Shown: positions 45,801 to 56,289, numbered from the stretch's first letter. The stretch is DNA of 64,000 nt from Zea mays (GCF_902167145.1 NC_050100.1:189775439-189839438); one strand, 5' to 3'. A program made the numbers and translations. The notes: generated from the sequence alone by a model not told the origin.

Positions 45801-46439
45801 CATGCAACTGTTGGGACACACGTCGATCTTCTCATATGTCATCCCAAGACCAGCCAACATCTTCTTTGCGAAGTACATATTCTTTGGCAACTTATGATTC
45901 TCCGGGAGAACCTCGCCCATCAGTTGGACGATGTCGTTGTAAGCACTGTTTGAAATGTTGTGCTTCGACTTTATCGCCATTAGTCTTGTGAGAGTCCCAA
46001 GAACTGACATCTGAGTGTGCTCGTGCAGTTTCTCTTCCCCCGCGGCGAGTAGCCGGAAGAATTCCTGAGCATCGCGTGGAAGCTGCCCCGGCTCCTCAGC
46101 GTTCATTTCAACATCCCTACCAAGATCATGCAACATGTCGTCCATCCTATCATGATCGTCATCAAGTTCCACCTCCGCGTCAACGTGTTTAATAGACTCT
46201 CCATGCCGGTACCATACAAGGTACTTCGGCATAAACCCACTTTTGCAAAGGTGTTTCTCCATTTCTTCCTTCTTCTGAGGCCACTTGTTCTCGCATCGAT
46301 TGCAAGGACACTTCACTAGACGACCAGTTGCATCTTTGAAAGCGTGCTCAAGAAAAGCCTTTGTTACACCCATCCATTCATTCGAATGTGCCCCATCCTT
46401 TCTCCACCCGTCATACATCACCCTCCGATCACCGTCCAT
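42870..46439 (-). CDS. TNPD-like transposase of CACTA-A
   Basis: Three exons: 46439-43909, 43826-43709 and 43619-42870. The sum is 3,399 nt, 1,132 residues plus stop, all open. Start MDGDRRVMYDGWRKDGAHSN is chosen as the TNPD-type N-terminus; an upstream ATG at 46472 would add 11 residues. The N-terminal transposase-associated domain has CPCNRCENKW and KSGFMPKYLVWYRHGE. The central Transposase_21 region includes CKHCEASRY, PSDGDAWKAFDEFDPEFAND, GLSTDGFTPFNTS and CVHGRLCCPICMND. The DUF4218-like part includes LMPVMFRGYFKDELWSIFAE and HLIVHLPWEALVGGPVQFRW. The DUF4216-like C-terminus includes FFECDWFDAH and a basic tail. It catalyses CACTA end cleavage and transfer in the family. Confidence 0.9.
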
Positions 46440-46535
46440 TTCAAAGGCTAAACAAAAGACGAAGAACATCAACGATCGTCCGTGGCTTAGGTGAACTCCC
46501 TATTAGGTAAAGGCCCTAAACCCACCCAAGAGTTT

Positions 46536-46713
46536 AGGCCGATGCTTGTGATTTGTGACGTGTATCCTACGATTGCCGCGAAATTTCGGCAGCATAACCT
46601 CGCTGCTCTCCAAGCACACGCCTGAACATGGTGCGTTGGAGAACAACTAGGTTACACAACCAAAATTCCGTGTCAATCGTAAGGCACATGTCACAAATCA
46701 CAAGCATCGGCCT
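46536..46713. repeat. Long imperfect hairpin in CACTA-A leader
   Basis: The outer 24 bp are a perfect inverted repeat (46536-46559 against 46690-46713; it includes CCGATGCTTGTGATTTGTGA). Pairing continues with small mismatches through TCCTACGATTG..CGAAATTT..G and CTCTCCAA/TTGGAGAA, giving arms of about 80 bp. Confidence 0.85.
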
Positions 46714-47159
46714 ACACTCTCAGGCTGTCCAAAATACGTGGACAATTCCGGAACGGCAAACCTCACAAGCCAATGTGACGTTCGCCGTTCCCGAACGGGT
46801 GACGCATACGGTTTGCTATGGTTAACGATTAAAACTAAACTCTAAACATTAAAAAAATCGGAGATTAAACAAAAGACATCACCCTCTGATCACATTGAGG
46901 ATTAGACAAAGAATGCAACGACACAACCATAAGATAGAAGTGCCCTATACGCCAATGGCACAACTATAAGACAGAGGCTCGTCACGGCCGCCACGGCACG
47001 CCACGGCCGCCACGACCGCCATGAGCATCAAATGTGGTGTGATAACAATCTTACAAACAATTTTACAAACAATATTATATACGGGGAGGCTCACCGCGGT
47101 GAACGAGGGCGGCATGGACGAACGGCGTGGACGAACGGCGAGCGCGGCGTGGACGAATG

Positions 47160-47480
47160 GCGAGGGGCGCGGGAGCTCTGCGGGCGGCGTCGTGGGGCCG
47201 GGCGCGGGAGCTCTGCGAGGGGCCGGCGGTGCGGCGGCGTCGTGGGGCCGGGCGCGGGAGCTCTGCGAGGGGCTGGGCGGCGCAGCGGCGTCGTGGGACG
47301 GCGTCGTGGGGCCGGGCGCGGGAGCTCTTCCAAGGGCCGGCGGTGCGGCGACGTCGTGGGGCCGGGCGCGGGAGCTCTGCGAGGGGCTGGGCGGCGCGGC
47401 GGCATCGTGGGGGCCGGGCGTCGTGGGAGCTCTGCACGGCGGCGAGGGGCGCGGGAACTCTGCGGCGTTGGCGTGCGGCG
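47160..47480. repeat. GC-rich minisatellite at CACTA-A 5' end
   Basis: About five variant copies of a ~50-70-bp unit containing GGGCCGGGCGCGGGAGCTCT followed by GCGAGGGG and GGCGTCGTG. Includes CG-rich islands that could act as promoter or methylation target. Confidence 0.8.
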
Positions 47481-47539
47481 GCGTGGCGTGGTGAAAGAAC
47501 GGTTTCAAATGAGCGAGAGAAGGCTGGCCCCGACGATGT

Positions 47540-47815
47540 AGGGCTTTATTTTCGTCGGCCTCCGTGAGGCCGACGAAAATACTGGTCGGTCAACAACGTA
47601 TTTTCGTCGGTTTCGCCTGGGCCCACGAAAATAAAGCTTATTTTCGTCGGCCTAGTAGCCGACGAAAATAATAAAACGTATTTTCGTGGGCCTGCCGACG
47701 AAAATATTAATAGGCCCACGAAAATACGTTTTATATTCGTCGGCCCCTAGGCCGACGAAAATAACGTCCTTATTTTCGTGGGCCAGCCGACGAAAATATA
47801 CCGGCCCACGAACTT
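47540..47815. repeat. CACTA-A subterminal repeats, right
   Basis: A dozen or more ATTTTCGTCGG/CCGACGAAAAT and ATTTTCGTGGG/CCCACGAAAAT motifs in both orientations, mirroring the left side. Confidence 0.9.
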
Positions 47816-47834
47816 TTAGGCTTTTCCTGTAGTG

Positions 47835-50146
47835 CTGCTAAACTCTTCACAAGACTTTTGGTTAGTAGAACCAAATATTATGTCATCGACATAAATTTGG
47901 CACACAAACAAATCACCATCACATGTCTTAGTGAACAGAGTTGGATCGACTTTCCCAACCTTGAAAGCATTAGCAAGTAAAAAGTCTCTAAGGCATTCAT
48001 ACCATGCTCTTGGGGCTTGCTTAAGTCCATAGAGCGCCTTAGAGAGCTTACACACGTGGTCGGGATACCGTTCATCCTCGAAGCCAGGGGGTTGCTCCAC
48101 GTACACCTCCTCCTTGATTGGCCCGTTGAGGAAAGCGCTCTTCACATCCATTTGGAACAACCTGAAAGAATGGTGAGCGGCATATGCTAGCAAGATACGA
48201 ATTGATGCTAGCCTAGCCACAGGAGCAAATGTCTCCTCAAAGTCCAAACCTGCGACTTGGGCATAACCTTTTGCCACAAGTCGAGCCTTGTTCCTCGTCA
48301 CTACCCCGTGCTCGTCCTGTTTGTTGCGGAACACCCACTTGGTTCCCACAACATTTTGCTTGGGACGAGGCACCAGTGTCCAAACTTCATTGCGCTTGAA
48401 GTTGTTGAGTTCCTCCTGCATGGCCAATACCCAATCCGGATCTAGCAAGGCCTCCTCTACCCTGAAAGGCTCAATAGAAGAGACAAAGGAGTAATGCTCA
48501 CAAAAATTAACTAATCGAGATCGAGTAGTTACTCCCTTGCTAATGTCACCCAAAATTTGGTCGACGGGGTGATCCCTTTGAATCACCGCTCGAACTTGGG
48601 TTGGAGGTGCCGGTTGCGCTTCTTCCTCCATCACGTGAACATCTTGTGCTCCCCCTTGATCACACGCCTCCTTTTGATGAACCTGTTCATCATCTTGAGG
48701 TGGGGGATGCACCGTTGTTGAGGAAGAAGGTTGATCTCGTTCACCTTGTTCCTGTGGCCGCACTTCTCCAATCGCCATGGTTCGTATAGCGGCCGTCGGA
48801 ACATCTTCTTCATCTACATCATCACAATCAACAACTTGCTCTCTTGGAGAGCCATTAGTCTCATCAAATACAACGTCGCTAGAGACTTCAACCAACCCCG
48901 ATGATTTGTTGAAGACTCTATACGCCTTTGTATTTGAGTCATAACCTAACAAAAACCCTTCTACAGCTTTGGGAGCAAATTTAGAATTTCTACCCTTCTT
49001 CACTAGAATGTAGCACTTGCTCCCAAATACACGAAAGTAAGATACATTGGGTTTGTTACCGGTTAGTAGCTCATACGAAGTCTTCTTGAGGAGGCGATGA
49101 AGGTAGACCCTGTTGATGGCGTGGCAAGCCGTGTTCACGGCTTCCGACCAGAAGCACTCGGGGGTCTTGAATTCTCCAAGCATCGTCCTCGCCATATCGA
49201 TTAGCGTCCTGTTCTTCCTCTCTACCACACCATTTTCCTGTGGTGTGTAGGGAGCGGAGAACTCGTGCTTGATCCCTTCCTCCTCAAGGAACTCCTCCAC
49301 TTGAAGATTCTTGAACTCAGACCCGTTGTCGCTCCTTATCTTCTTCACCTTGAGCTCAAACTCATTTTGAGCTCTCCTGAGGAAGCGCTTGAGGGTCCCT
49401 TGGGTTTCAGACTTATCCTGCAAAAAGAACACCCAAGTGAAGCGGGAAAAGTCATCGACAATAACTAGACCATACTTACTTCCCCCTATGCTCAGATAGG
49501 CGACGGGTCCGAAGAGGTCCATATGCAGCAGCTCCAGGGGTCTTGAAGTGGTCATCACATTCTTGCTGTGATGCGCTCCTCCCACCTGTTTACCTGCTTG
49601 ACAAGCTGCACAAGGTCTATCTTTTTCGAATTGTACGTTAGTCAAACCTATCACATGTTCTCCCTTTAGAAGCTTGTGAAGGTTCTTCATCCCCACATGT
49701 GCTAAGCGGCGATGCCATAGCCAGCCCATGCTAGTCTTAGCAATTAAGCATGCATCTAGACCGGCCTCTTCTTTTGCAAAATCAACTAAGTAAAGCTTGC
49801 CGTCTAATACACCCTTAAAAGCTAGTGAACCATCACTTCTTCTAAAGACAGACACATCTAGATTTGTAAACAAACAATTATATCCCATATTGCATAATTG
49901 ACTAACAGATAGCAGATTATATCCAAGAGACTCTACTAAAAACACATTAGAGATAGAGTGCTCATTAGAAATTGCAATTTTACCTAACCCTTTTACCTTG
50001 CCTTGATTCCCATCACCGAATATAATTGAATCTTGGGAGTCCTTATTCTTGACGTAGGAGGTGAACATCTTCTTCTCCCCCGTCATATGGTTTGTGCATC
50101 CGCTGTCGATAATCCAGCTTGAACCCCCGGATGCATAAACCTGCAA
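47835..50146 (-). CDS. SIRE-3 pol, N-terminal part (protease, integrase, most of RT)
   Basis: Open frame of about 770 codons starting within [20 protein letters not shown] (protease active site). Then come [19 protein letters not shown] and [10 protein letters not shown]; the integrase catalytic blocks [24 protein letters not shown] and [15 protein letters not shown]; then RT with [40 protein letters not shown] and [16 protein letters not shown]. It ends at the CACTA insertion after CEEFSS. All catalytic residues expected of these domains are present in this half. It lies in a different frame from gag, beginning just after the gag stop, with no ATG at its start. Confidence 0.9.
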
Positions 50147-50153
50147 GGCAAAT

Positions 50154-52541
50154 TTAGGCTTGGGACTTAGGTACCCAACTCTTGTTGGGTCCTACAAGGT
50201 TAGTCACAATTTCCTTAGGGATCCAAATGCAAGTTTTGTCACCCTTGCATTTTGCCCCTAACTTCCTAGCAATCACCTTTCTATCCTTTCTACAAATTGC
50301 AAAGGAAGCATTCAAAGCATGATATATTGTAGAAGGTTCATTGACTTTCCTAGGTACATTAACAACATTTCTCCTAGGCATGTTATGAACAACACTTCTC
50401 CTACCAACATTTCTATCATGCACATAAGAAGAGCTAGAAGCATACATGGCATGAGAATCAAAGGCATTATATGCATTACAACTCCTATAAGCATTTCTAG
50501 GTTGTCTTCTATCATAGTACATAAAGGCATGGTTCTTTTGCACACTACTAGCCATAGGGGCCTTCCCTTTCTCCTTGGCGGAGATGGGAGCCTTATGGCT
50601 TGTCAAGTTCTTGGCTTCCCTCTTGAAGCCAAGCCCATCCTTAATTGAGGGGTGTCTACCAATCGTGTAGGCATCCCTAGCAAATTTTAGTTTATCAAAT
50701 TCGCTTTTGCTAGTCTTAAGTTGGGCATTAAGACTAGCCACTTCATCATTCAATTTAGAAATTGAAACTAGGTGTTCACTACAAGCATCAACATTAAAAT
50801 CTTTACACCTAGTGCAAACCATAACATGTTCTACACAAGAGTTAGATTTACTAGCCACTTCTAGTCTAGCATTTAAATCATCATTAAAACTCTTTAACTT
50901 AGCAATAGTTTCATGACAAGAAGATAATTCACTAGAAAGCACTTCATTTCTTTTAATTTCTAGAGCAAGAGATTTCTGAGTTTCTACAAATTTATCATGT
51001 TCTTCATACAACAAATCCTCTTGCTTTTCTAACAGTATATTCCTATCATTCAAGGCATCAATCAATTCATTAATTTTGTCTACCTTAGTTCTATCTAATC
51101 CCTTGAATAAGCATGAGTAATCTATCTCATCATCATCACTAGACTCATCCTCACTTGAAGAAGCATAAGTACTAGTATTATGAGTGCTTACTTTCTTCTC
51201 CCTTGCCATGAGGCAAGTGTGTCGCTCGTTGGGGAAGAGGGATGACTTGTTGAAGGCAGTGGCGGCGAGTCCTTCATTGTCGGAGTCGGACGAAGAGCAG
51301 TCCGAATCCCACTCCTTGCCAAGATGAGCCTCGCCCTTTGCCTTCTTATAGTTCTTCTTTTTCTCCCTCTTGTTCCCTTGATCCTGATCACTATCATTGT
51401 CGGGACAGTTAGCAATAAAATGACCAAGCTTACCGCATTTGAAGCATGAGCGCTTCCCCTTGGCTTTGGTCTTGCTAGGCTGTCCTTTGCGACCTTTAAG
51501 CACCGTCTTGAATCTTTTAATGATGAGAGCCATCTCTTCATCATTAAGTCCGGCCGCCTCAATTTGTGCCACCTTGCTAGGTAGCGCCTCCTTGCTTCGT
51601 GTTGCCTTGAGAGCAAGGGGTTGCGGCTCGTTGATCGGACCATTCAAGGCGTCGTCCACGTACCTTGCCTCCTTGATCATCATTCGCCCGCTAACGAATT
51701 TCCCAAGAACTTCTTCGGGCGACATCTTGGTGTACCTGGGATTTTCACGTATATTGTTTACCAAATGAGGATCAAGAATGGTAAATGACCTTAGCATTAG
51801 GCGGACGACGTCGTGGTCCGTCCATCGCGTGCTCCCGTAGCTCCTTATTTTGTTGATAAGGGTCTTGAGCCGGTTGTATGTTTGCGTCGGCTCCTCCCCC
51901 CTTATCATCGCGAACCGTCCAAGTTCGCCTTCCACCAACTCCATTTTGGTGAGCAAGGTGACGTCGTTTCCCTCATGCGAGATCTTGAGGGTGTCCCAGA
52001 TCTGCTTGGCATTGTCCAAGCCGCTCACCTTGTGATACTCGTCCCTGCACAAGGAGGCTAGCAATACAGTAGTAGCTTGTGCATTTCTATGAATCTGTTC
52101 ATTAATAAACATAGGGCTATCCGAGCTATCAAATTTCATTCCACTTTCCACAATCTCCCAAATGCTTGGATGGAGAGAAAACAGGTGAGTACGCATTTTG
52201 TGGCTCCAAAATCCGTAATCCTCTCCATCAAAGTGAGGGGGCTTGCCAAGTGGAATGGGAAGCAATTGAGCATTTGAACTATGCGGGATGCGCGAATAAT
52301 CGAAAGAAAAGTTTGAGTTAACCGTCTTTCGTTTATCGTAGTCGTCGTCGTCCTTTTGGGAGGAGGAAGATTCGTCGCTGTCGTAGTAGACAATTTCCTT
52401 GATGCGCCTTGTCTTCTTCTTCCTCCCATCTTTTCTTTTGTGGCCCGAGCCCGAGTCATTGGACTTGTCATCCCTTGGCTCGTTGACGAAGGACTCCTTT
52501 TCCTTGTCGTTGATCACCATCCCCTTTCCTTTAGGATCCAT
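50154..52541 (-). CDS. SIRE-3 gag
   Basis: 795 residues, uninterrupted, starting [20 protein letters not shown] about 50 bp inside the LTR. The gag domain covers about residues 100-300 ([60 protein letters not shown]). Zinc knuckle [14 protein letters not shown] lies near residue 365. A Ser/Asp-rich linker precedes a long coiled coil (about 480-620) and a C-terminal [15 protein letters not shown] block. Length and layout fit SIRE/Maximus elements. The TAA stop lies 7 bp before the pol frame. Confidence 0.92.
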   Translation of the reverse strand: MDPKGKGMVINDKEKESFVNEPRDDKSNDSGSGHKRKDGRKKKTRRIKEIVYYDSDESSSSQKDDDDYDKRKTVNSNFSFDYSRIPHSSNAQLLPIPLGKPPHFDGEDYGFWSHKMRTHLFSLHPSIWEIVESGMKFDSSDSPMFINEQIHRNAQATTVLLASLCRDEYHKVSGLDNAKQIWDTLKISHEGNDVTLLTKMELVEGELGRFAMIRGEEPTQTYNRLKTLINKIRSYGSTRWTDHDVVRLMLRSFTILDPHLVNNIRENPRYTKMSPEEVLGKFVSGRMMIKEARYVDDALNGPINEPQPLALKATRSKEALPSKVAQIEAAGLNDEEMALIIKRFKTVLKGRKGQPSKTKAKGKRSCFKCGKLGHFIANCPDNDSDQDQGNKREKKKNYKKAKGEAHLGKEWDSDCSSSDSDNEGLAATAFNKSSLFPNERHTCLMAREKKVSTHNTSTYASSSEDESSDDDEIDYSCLFKGLDRTKVDKINELIDALNDRNILLEKQEDLLYEEHDKFVETQKSLALEIKRNEVLSSELSSCHETIAKLKSFNDDLNARLEVASKSNSCVEHVMVCTRCKDFNVDACSEHLVSISKLNDEVASLNAQLKTSKSEFDKLKFARDAYTIGRHPSIKDGLGFKREAKNLTSHKAPISAKEKGKAPMASSVQKNHAFMYYDRRQPRNAYRSCNAYNAFDSHAMYASSSSYVHDRNVGRRSVVHNMPRRNVVNVPRKVNEPSTIYHALNASFAICRKDRKVIARKLGAKCKGDKTCIWIPKEIVTNLVGPNKSWVPKSQA

Positions 52542-52591
52542 CTCTTCGGGCGATTAGTCCCTTTATTGAAGAGAACGACTCTGATACCAAC

Positions 52592-53873
52592 TGAGAGCAC
52601 CTAGAGGGGGGGTGAATAGGTGATCCTGTGAAAACTTAAACTTATAGCCACAAAAACTTGTTAAGTGTTAGCACAATAATTGCCAAGTGGCTAGAGAGGA
52701 GTCTCAACAAAACACAATACCACAAGAGACCAATCACAGAGATGACACAGTGGTTTATCCAGTGGTTCGGCCAAGACCAACGCTTGCCTACTCCACGTTG
52801 TGGCGTCCCAATGGACGAGGGTTGCAATCAACCCCTCTCAAGCGGTCCAAAGACCCACTTGAATACCATGGTGTTTTGCTTGCTTTTTATCAATCCCGTT
52901 TGCGAGGAATCTCCACAACTTGGAGCCTCTCGCCCTTACAATTGAAGTTCACAAAGAAACACAGAGCAAGGGGGAATGAGCAACGCACACAAGACTTCAA
53001 AAGATCAGAGCAACAACACGCACACAAGTCGCAACAAGAGCTCGCAACACAACTCAATGAGTTCACAACTCAACAAGAGCTCTAGATGCTATCACAATGA
53101 ACCAAATGCGTGGAATCGATGTCTTGGTGCTCAGGAATGTTGTAGGAATGCTTGGTGTTCTCCTCCATGCGCCTAGGGGTCCCTTTTATAGCCTCAAGGC
53201 AGCTAGGAGCCGTTAAGAACAAATCCAGAAGGCCATCCTTGCCTTCTGTCGTCGGGCGCACCGGACAGTCCGGTGCACACCGGACACTGTCCGGTGCCCG
53301 ATTCCCTTCCTTAAATGGCGAAGCCGACCGTTGCAGATGCGGGAGCCGTTGGCGCACCGGACATGTCCGGTGCACACCAGACAGTCCGGTGCCCCCTTCT
53401 GACCGTTGGCTCGGCCACGTGTCCCGCGCAGATCGCGCGGCCGACCGTTGGCCCGGCCGACCGTTGGCTCACCGGACAGTCCGGTGCACACCGGACAGTC
53501 CGGTGAATTTTAGCCGTACGTCGCCAGTCAATTCCCGAGAGCGGCCAGTTCGCCCGAGGCAGCCTGGCGCACCGGACACTGTCCGGTGCACCACCGGACA
53601 CTGTCCGGTGCACCACCGGACAGTCCGGTGCCCCAGACCGAAACAGCCTTTTGGCTGTACACAGCCAACTCTCCTCTTTTCTTCTTCTTCCTGTTTCTGA
53701 TACTTAGACAAGTATATTAGTACACAAAACCAATGTACTAAGACTTAGAAACATACCTTTGCTTTTGATTTGCACTTTGTTCATCCATGAGCATAGATTC
53801 ACATTTAAGCACTTGTGTTGGCACTCAATCACCAAAATACTTAGAAATGGCTCAAGGGCACATTTCCCTTTCA
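52592..53873 (-). repeat. SIRE-3 right LTR (5' LTR of the element)
   Basis: 1,282 bp; same as the left LTR except about 15 substitutions and one extra 22-bp palindrome unit near 53580-53605. Confidence 0.93.
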
Positions 53874-53878
53874 CTAAC

Positions 53879-53950
53879 CCCGGCTTGTAGCTGTGTTTAA
53901 AGTTGTAAATTTCAGTTTCTGCCTATTCACCCCCCTCTAGGTGACTTTCA
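53879..53950 (+). repeat. SIRE-1 3' LTR, last part
   Basis: CCGGCTTGTAGCTGTG to GTGACTTTCA, matching the end of the 5' LTR at 26250-26319; followed by the GGCTA duplication. Confidence 0.9.
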
Positions 53951-53955
53951 GGCTA

Positions 53956-55250
53956 TCCGATAAGAGAGAAAACAATCAATGTTGTGATTTTGACTTTTTA
54001 TTTGCCCGATGATGTTATGAAGTTTACTTGAGTACATATCAGAAGAGATCCAACTTAGTATCGTTGTAGCCATCATAACTAACCACAAGCCCATCGATGT
54101 GCAAATCCTAGCAGACCTTTCCATCAACAACAATTAGGGACGACAGATCAATTGCAACAACTGAAATGAGGATGTTGTTACTTAACATCGATAGATGTAT
54201 TATCAATTAAATGCAGCTTAGTTAATTAAATGGCAACAAAATATTGTCGGTGTAAGTTTGAATTAAAAAAAGTTGTATACAAGCAAATAAATGGATAACA
54301 ACATGAGAATAAGGAAAGGGGAAAATGGTGTTTAGAAAAACAAGGAAAGAAGGATTATTGGGGGAGATGGATTTGATTACTTGCAAGATTAGTGATAGCA
54401 TTGGTTCGGGCAACGACAGAGGTGACTCCTTTACTGGCATTGGACATGTCCTCACCAACAGTAGAACTTAGTAAAACGTACAAATAAAAAGTTCAGTTGC
54501 CATATAAAAAATGTACAAGCTTTTATCAGATTCGGGACACTATTATGCTATATACATCTAGGATCATCAGTTGAACCACATTACATGAGAATGAGAAAAC
54601 AGAAAATGTTCAGAGCTTAATATAATTAGAGAATCTTTCATGAGGTGCTACTTTCTGTCTCTCGCAATTACACAAACTCACTTGCAATTTACTGTCCAAC
54701 AATACCTACATGGTGCAAAAATGCTTTTACGTTGGCATGCTAGAATAGAATGAGCAAAGAACTACCTCTCCTCACTCACTCTATAGAGCAAGTACATTAT
54801 CCGTTTCACATGAGCAAAGAGTTTGCTTTGATTTATGACTTATTATTTCTAGTAATAGAGGTTGTGGCGTGATAGAAAAAGAAACTAACTTCCCAACATG
54901 CTGACATGGACATGAAAATGTCATAATGACTATCGGGTTTTCCTGTAATCATCTAGTATGCAACATGTTTTTTTATTTTCGCTTGATATGTAACATGCTC
55001 ATAATTAAGCGTGAGGAAGAGTATCGTGTATCAGTAACAATTGAGCCTAGTGTAAAGATGTAACATGTAATCATGCTTTGAAACTGCTACATATGACTAA
55101 TCAGTTACTTGGAAAGCATGCTTCTCAGCTACAACTAAACAATCCACTACAAGGGATGGATTAGAACCTGGATGATCCTGCATACAACAAATGTTAGGGA
55201 GAAACAAGATAAAAAAGAACATAAGGAAAACATTAAGTGTTATAAACATA
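53956..55250. other. AT-rich non-coding DNA
   Basis: No gene, element end or conserved motif recognised. It may continue the sequence that SIRE-1 entered. Confidence 0.5.
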
Positions 55251-55676
55251 GTTAGAAACATAACCTGTAAAAAGAGTTAAACAACAGATAAATTGAGCTA
55301 TATGAGAATAGACCATAAATGATTCAAGCTTGATTAGGAACTTGACAAGTAAAAAATAGTAACATTTGTACAAAAACTTCAGTCAGCAAGTCAGTTCCCT
55401 ATGCCTGGGTTATAGGGCCAAAAAATCTTTCACATATTTATATTGACAAACAAATGTAGTGTTAGAAACATAACCTGTCAAAAAGAGTTAAGCAACAAAT
55501 AGAATTGAGCTATATGAGAACAGACCGTAAATGATTCGAGCTTGATTAGGAACTTGTCGAGCAAAACATTAGTAACAGATGTACAAAAACTCCGGTCAAC
55601 AAAAGCAGGTTAGTTCCCTGTGCCTGGATTACAGGGCTAAAAATCTTTCACATATTTACATTGACGGACAAATGTA
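55251..55676 (+). repeat. Direct tandem duplication, unit ~210 bp
   Basis: Unit 1 (55251-55460) and unit 2 (55461 to about 55676) both start GTTAGAAACATAACCTGT and share ATTGAGCTATATGAGAA, GCTTGATTAGGAACTTG and AATCTTTCACATATTTA, at roughly 85-90% similarity by eye. Non-coding. Confidence 0.85.
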
Positions 55677-56289
55677 CACCTCAATTATATTAAATTGTAT
55701 CAAAGAAACAAAATTAGAAGGAAACTTAGTTGAACATAAAGTAAAACACACAAAATAACTAAATTGGAAGTGTGAAAAAGAGAAGCAGTGAATGATTTTC
55801 TAAACATACTACTAAATAGAATAGACACTCAATCATGTTTGTTCTAAACATTCCTTCAATCTAAGTCCACACTCTAGTATTAGACAAATTTCTCGGTACT
55901 ATTTCAAACATCTAAAACGAGTCTTCTTTATAAAATAGTTCCAACCTTAGGGTGTTGTGACAGTAGAAAATAGTTCATTAGATGAATCAAATAGTTCCAA
56001 CCTTGGGTTACGTGCTCAACAATAACCACTTTAGAAGCTCCAAACATCCGCCGTTGTTTCACAGTTAGCGACCATACGAAGTCTTTCAAAGATAAATACT
56101 TCCTGGCGAATACTGATTCAAGTGATATCGAGTTACTGAAGACCTTCTTAAAGTGATGGCACTCTGTCCAAAGTTGAATACTATATCTGACAATGTCAAA
56201 ACAAAAGCAAAAGGGAAATCAAAAGGTATAAGCACTTAATTTTTGGACATCTCAATTGAGGTTGAAGAACAATTAGACAAAATAATATC
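55677..56289. other. AT-rich non-coding DNA
   Basis: No supported feature; runs into the reductase fragment on the minus strand. Confidence 0.5.

Larger units (their letters stand above)
46440..47540 (-). promoter_or_regulatory. CACTA-A 5' leader and promoter region
   Basis: Lies between the right subterminal repeats and the TNPD start. It holds a long imperfect hairpin (46536-46713) and a GC-rich tandem repeat (47160-47480). No convincing coding frame; the open frames over the GC-rich repeat are composition artefacts. Confidence 0.6.
39610..47834 (-). mobile_element. CACTA-A: probably complete En/Spm-type CACTA element
   Basis: 8,225 bp. Ends are CACTACAGGAAACGCC and, read inward from the right, CACTACAGGAAAAGCC, with 3-bp target duplication CTG (39607-39609, 47835-47837). 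Dense subterminal repeats lie on both sides. It encodes, both on the minus strand, a TNPD-like transposase (46439-42870, three exons) and a TNPA-like protein (42753-40142, ten exons). The inferred exons keep frame throughout. It sits in the RT region of SIRE-3, so it is younger than that element. It may be autonomous. Confidence 0.93.
36664..53873 (-). mobile_element. SIRE-3: young SIRE/Maximus-type copia element, split by a CACTA
   Basis: Inserted antisense in the 3' LTR of SIRE-1, target duplication CTAAC (36659-36663, 53874-53878). LTRs are 36664-37923 (1,260 bp) and 52592-53873 (1,282 bp). By eye they differ at about 15 positions plus one 22-bp duplicated palindrome unit, so the insertion is recent. 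Primer-binding site CTCTGATACCA (52579-52589, complement of Met-tRNA-type TGGTATCAGAG). Gag is open throughout; pol is open on both sides of the CACTA insertion. Before that insertion it was probably a coding-competent element. Confidence 0.93.
17408..53950 (+). mobile_element. SIRE-1: SIRE/Maximus-type Ty1/copia element, split by three insertions
   Basis: Outer element of the nest. Target duplication GGCTA at 17403-17407 and 53951-53955. 5' LTR is 17408-18182 plus 25998-26319, and 3' LTR is 35551-36663 plus 53879-53950. The Met-tRNA primer-binding site (TTGGTATCAGAGC, 26321) follows the 5' LTR, and a purine tract AAAAAGGGGGAGAT precedes the 3' LTR. Without the inserted elements it is about 9 kb. 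The coding region has many stops and frameshifts. It contains SIRE-2, a small CACTA and SIRE-3 (the last containing a large CACTA). LTRs of about 1.1-1.2 kb and the long non-coding stretch after RNase H fit the Opie/Ji/SIRE lineage. Confidence 0.92.

Noticed and set aside
47021..47567. Ala/Gly/Arg-rich open frames of 100-187 codons on both strands
   Set aside because: They arise from the GC-rich minisatellite; no frame has domain similarity or splice support.
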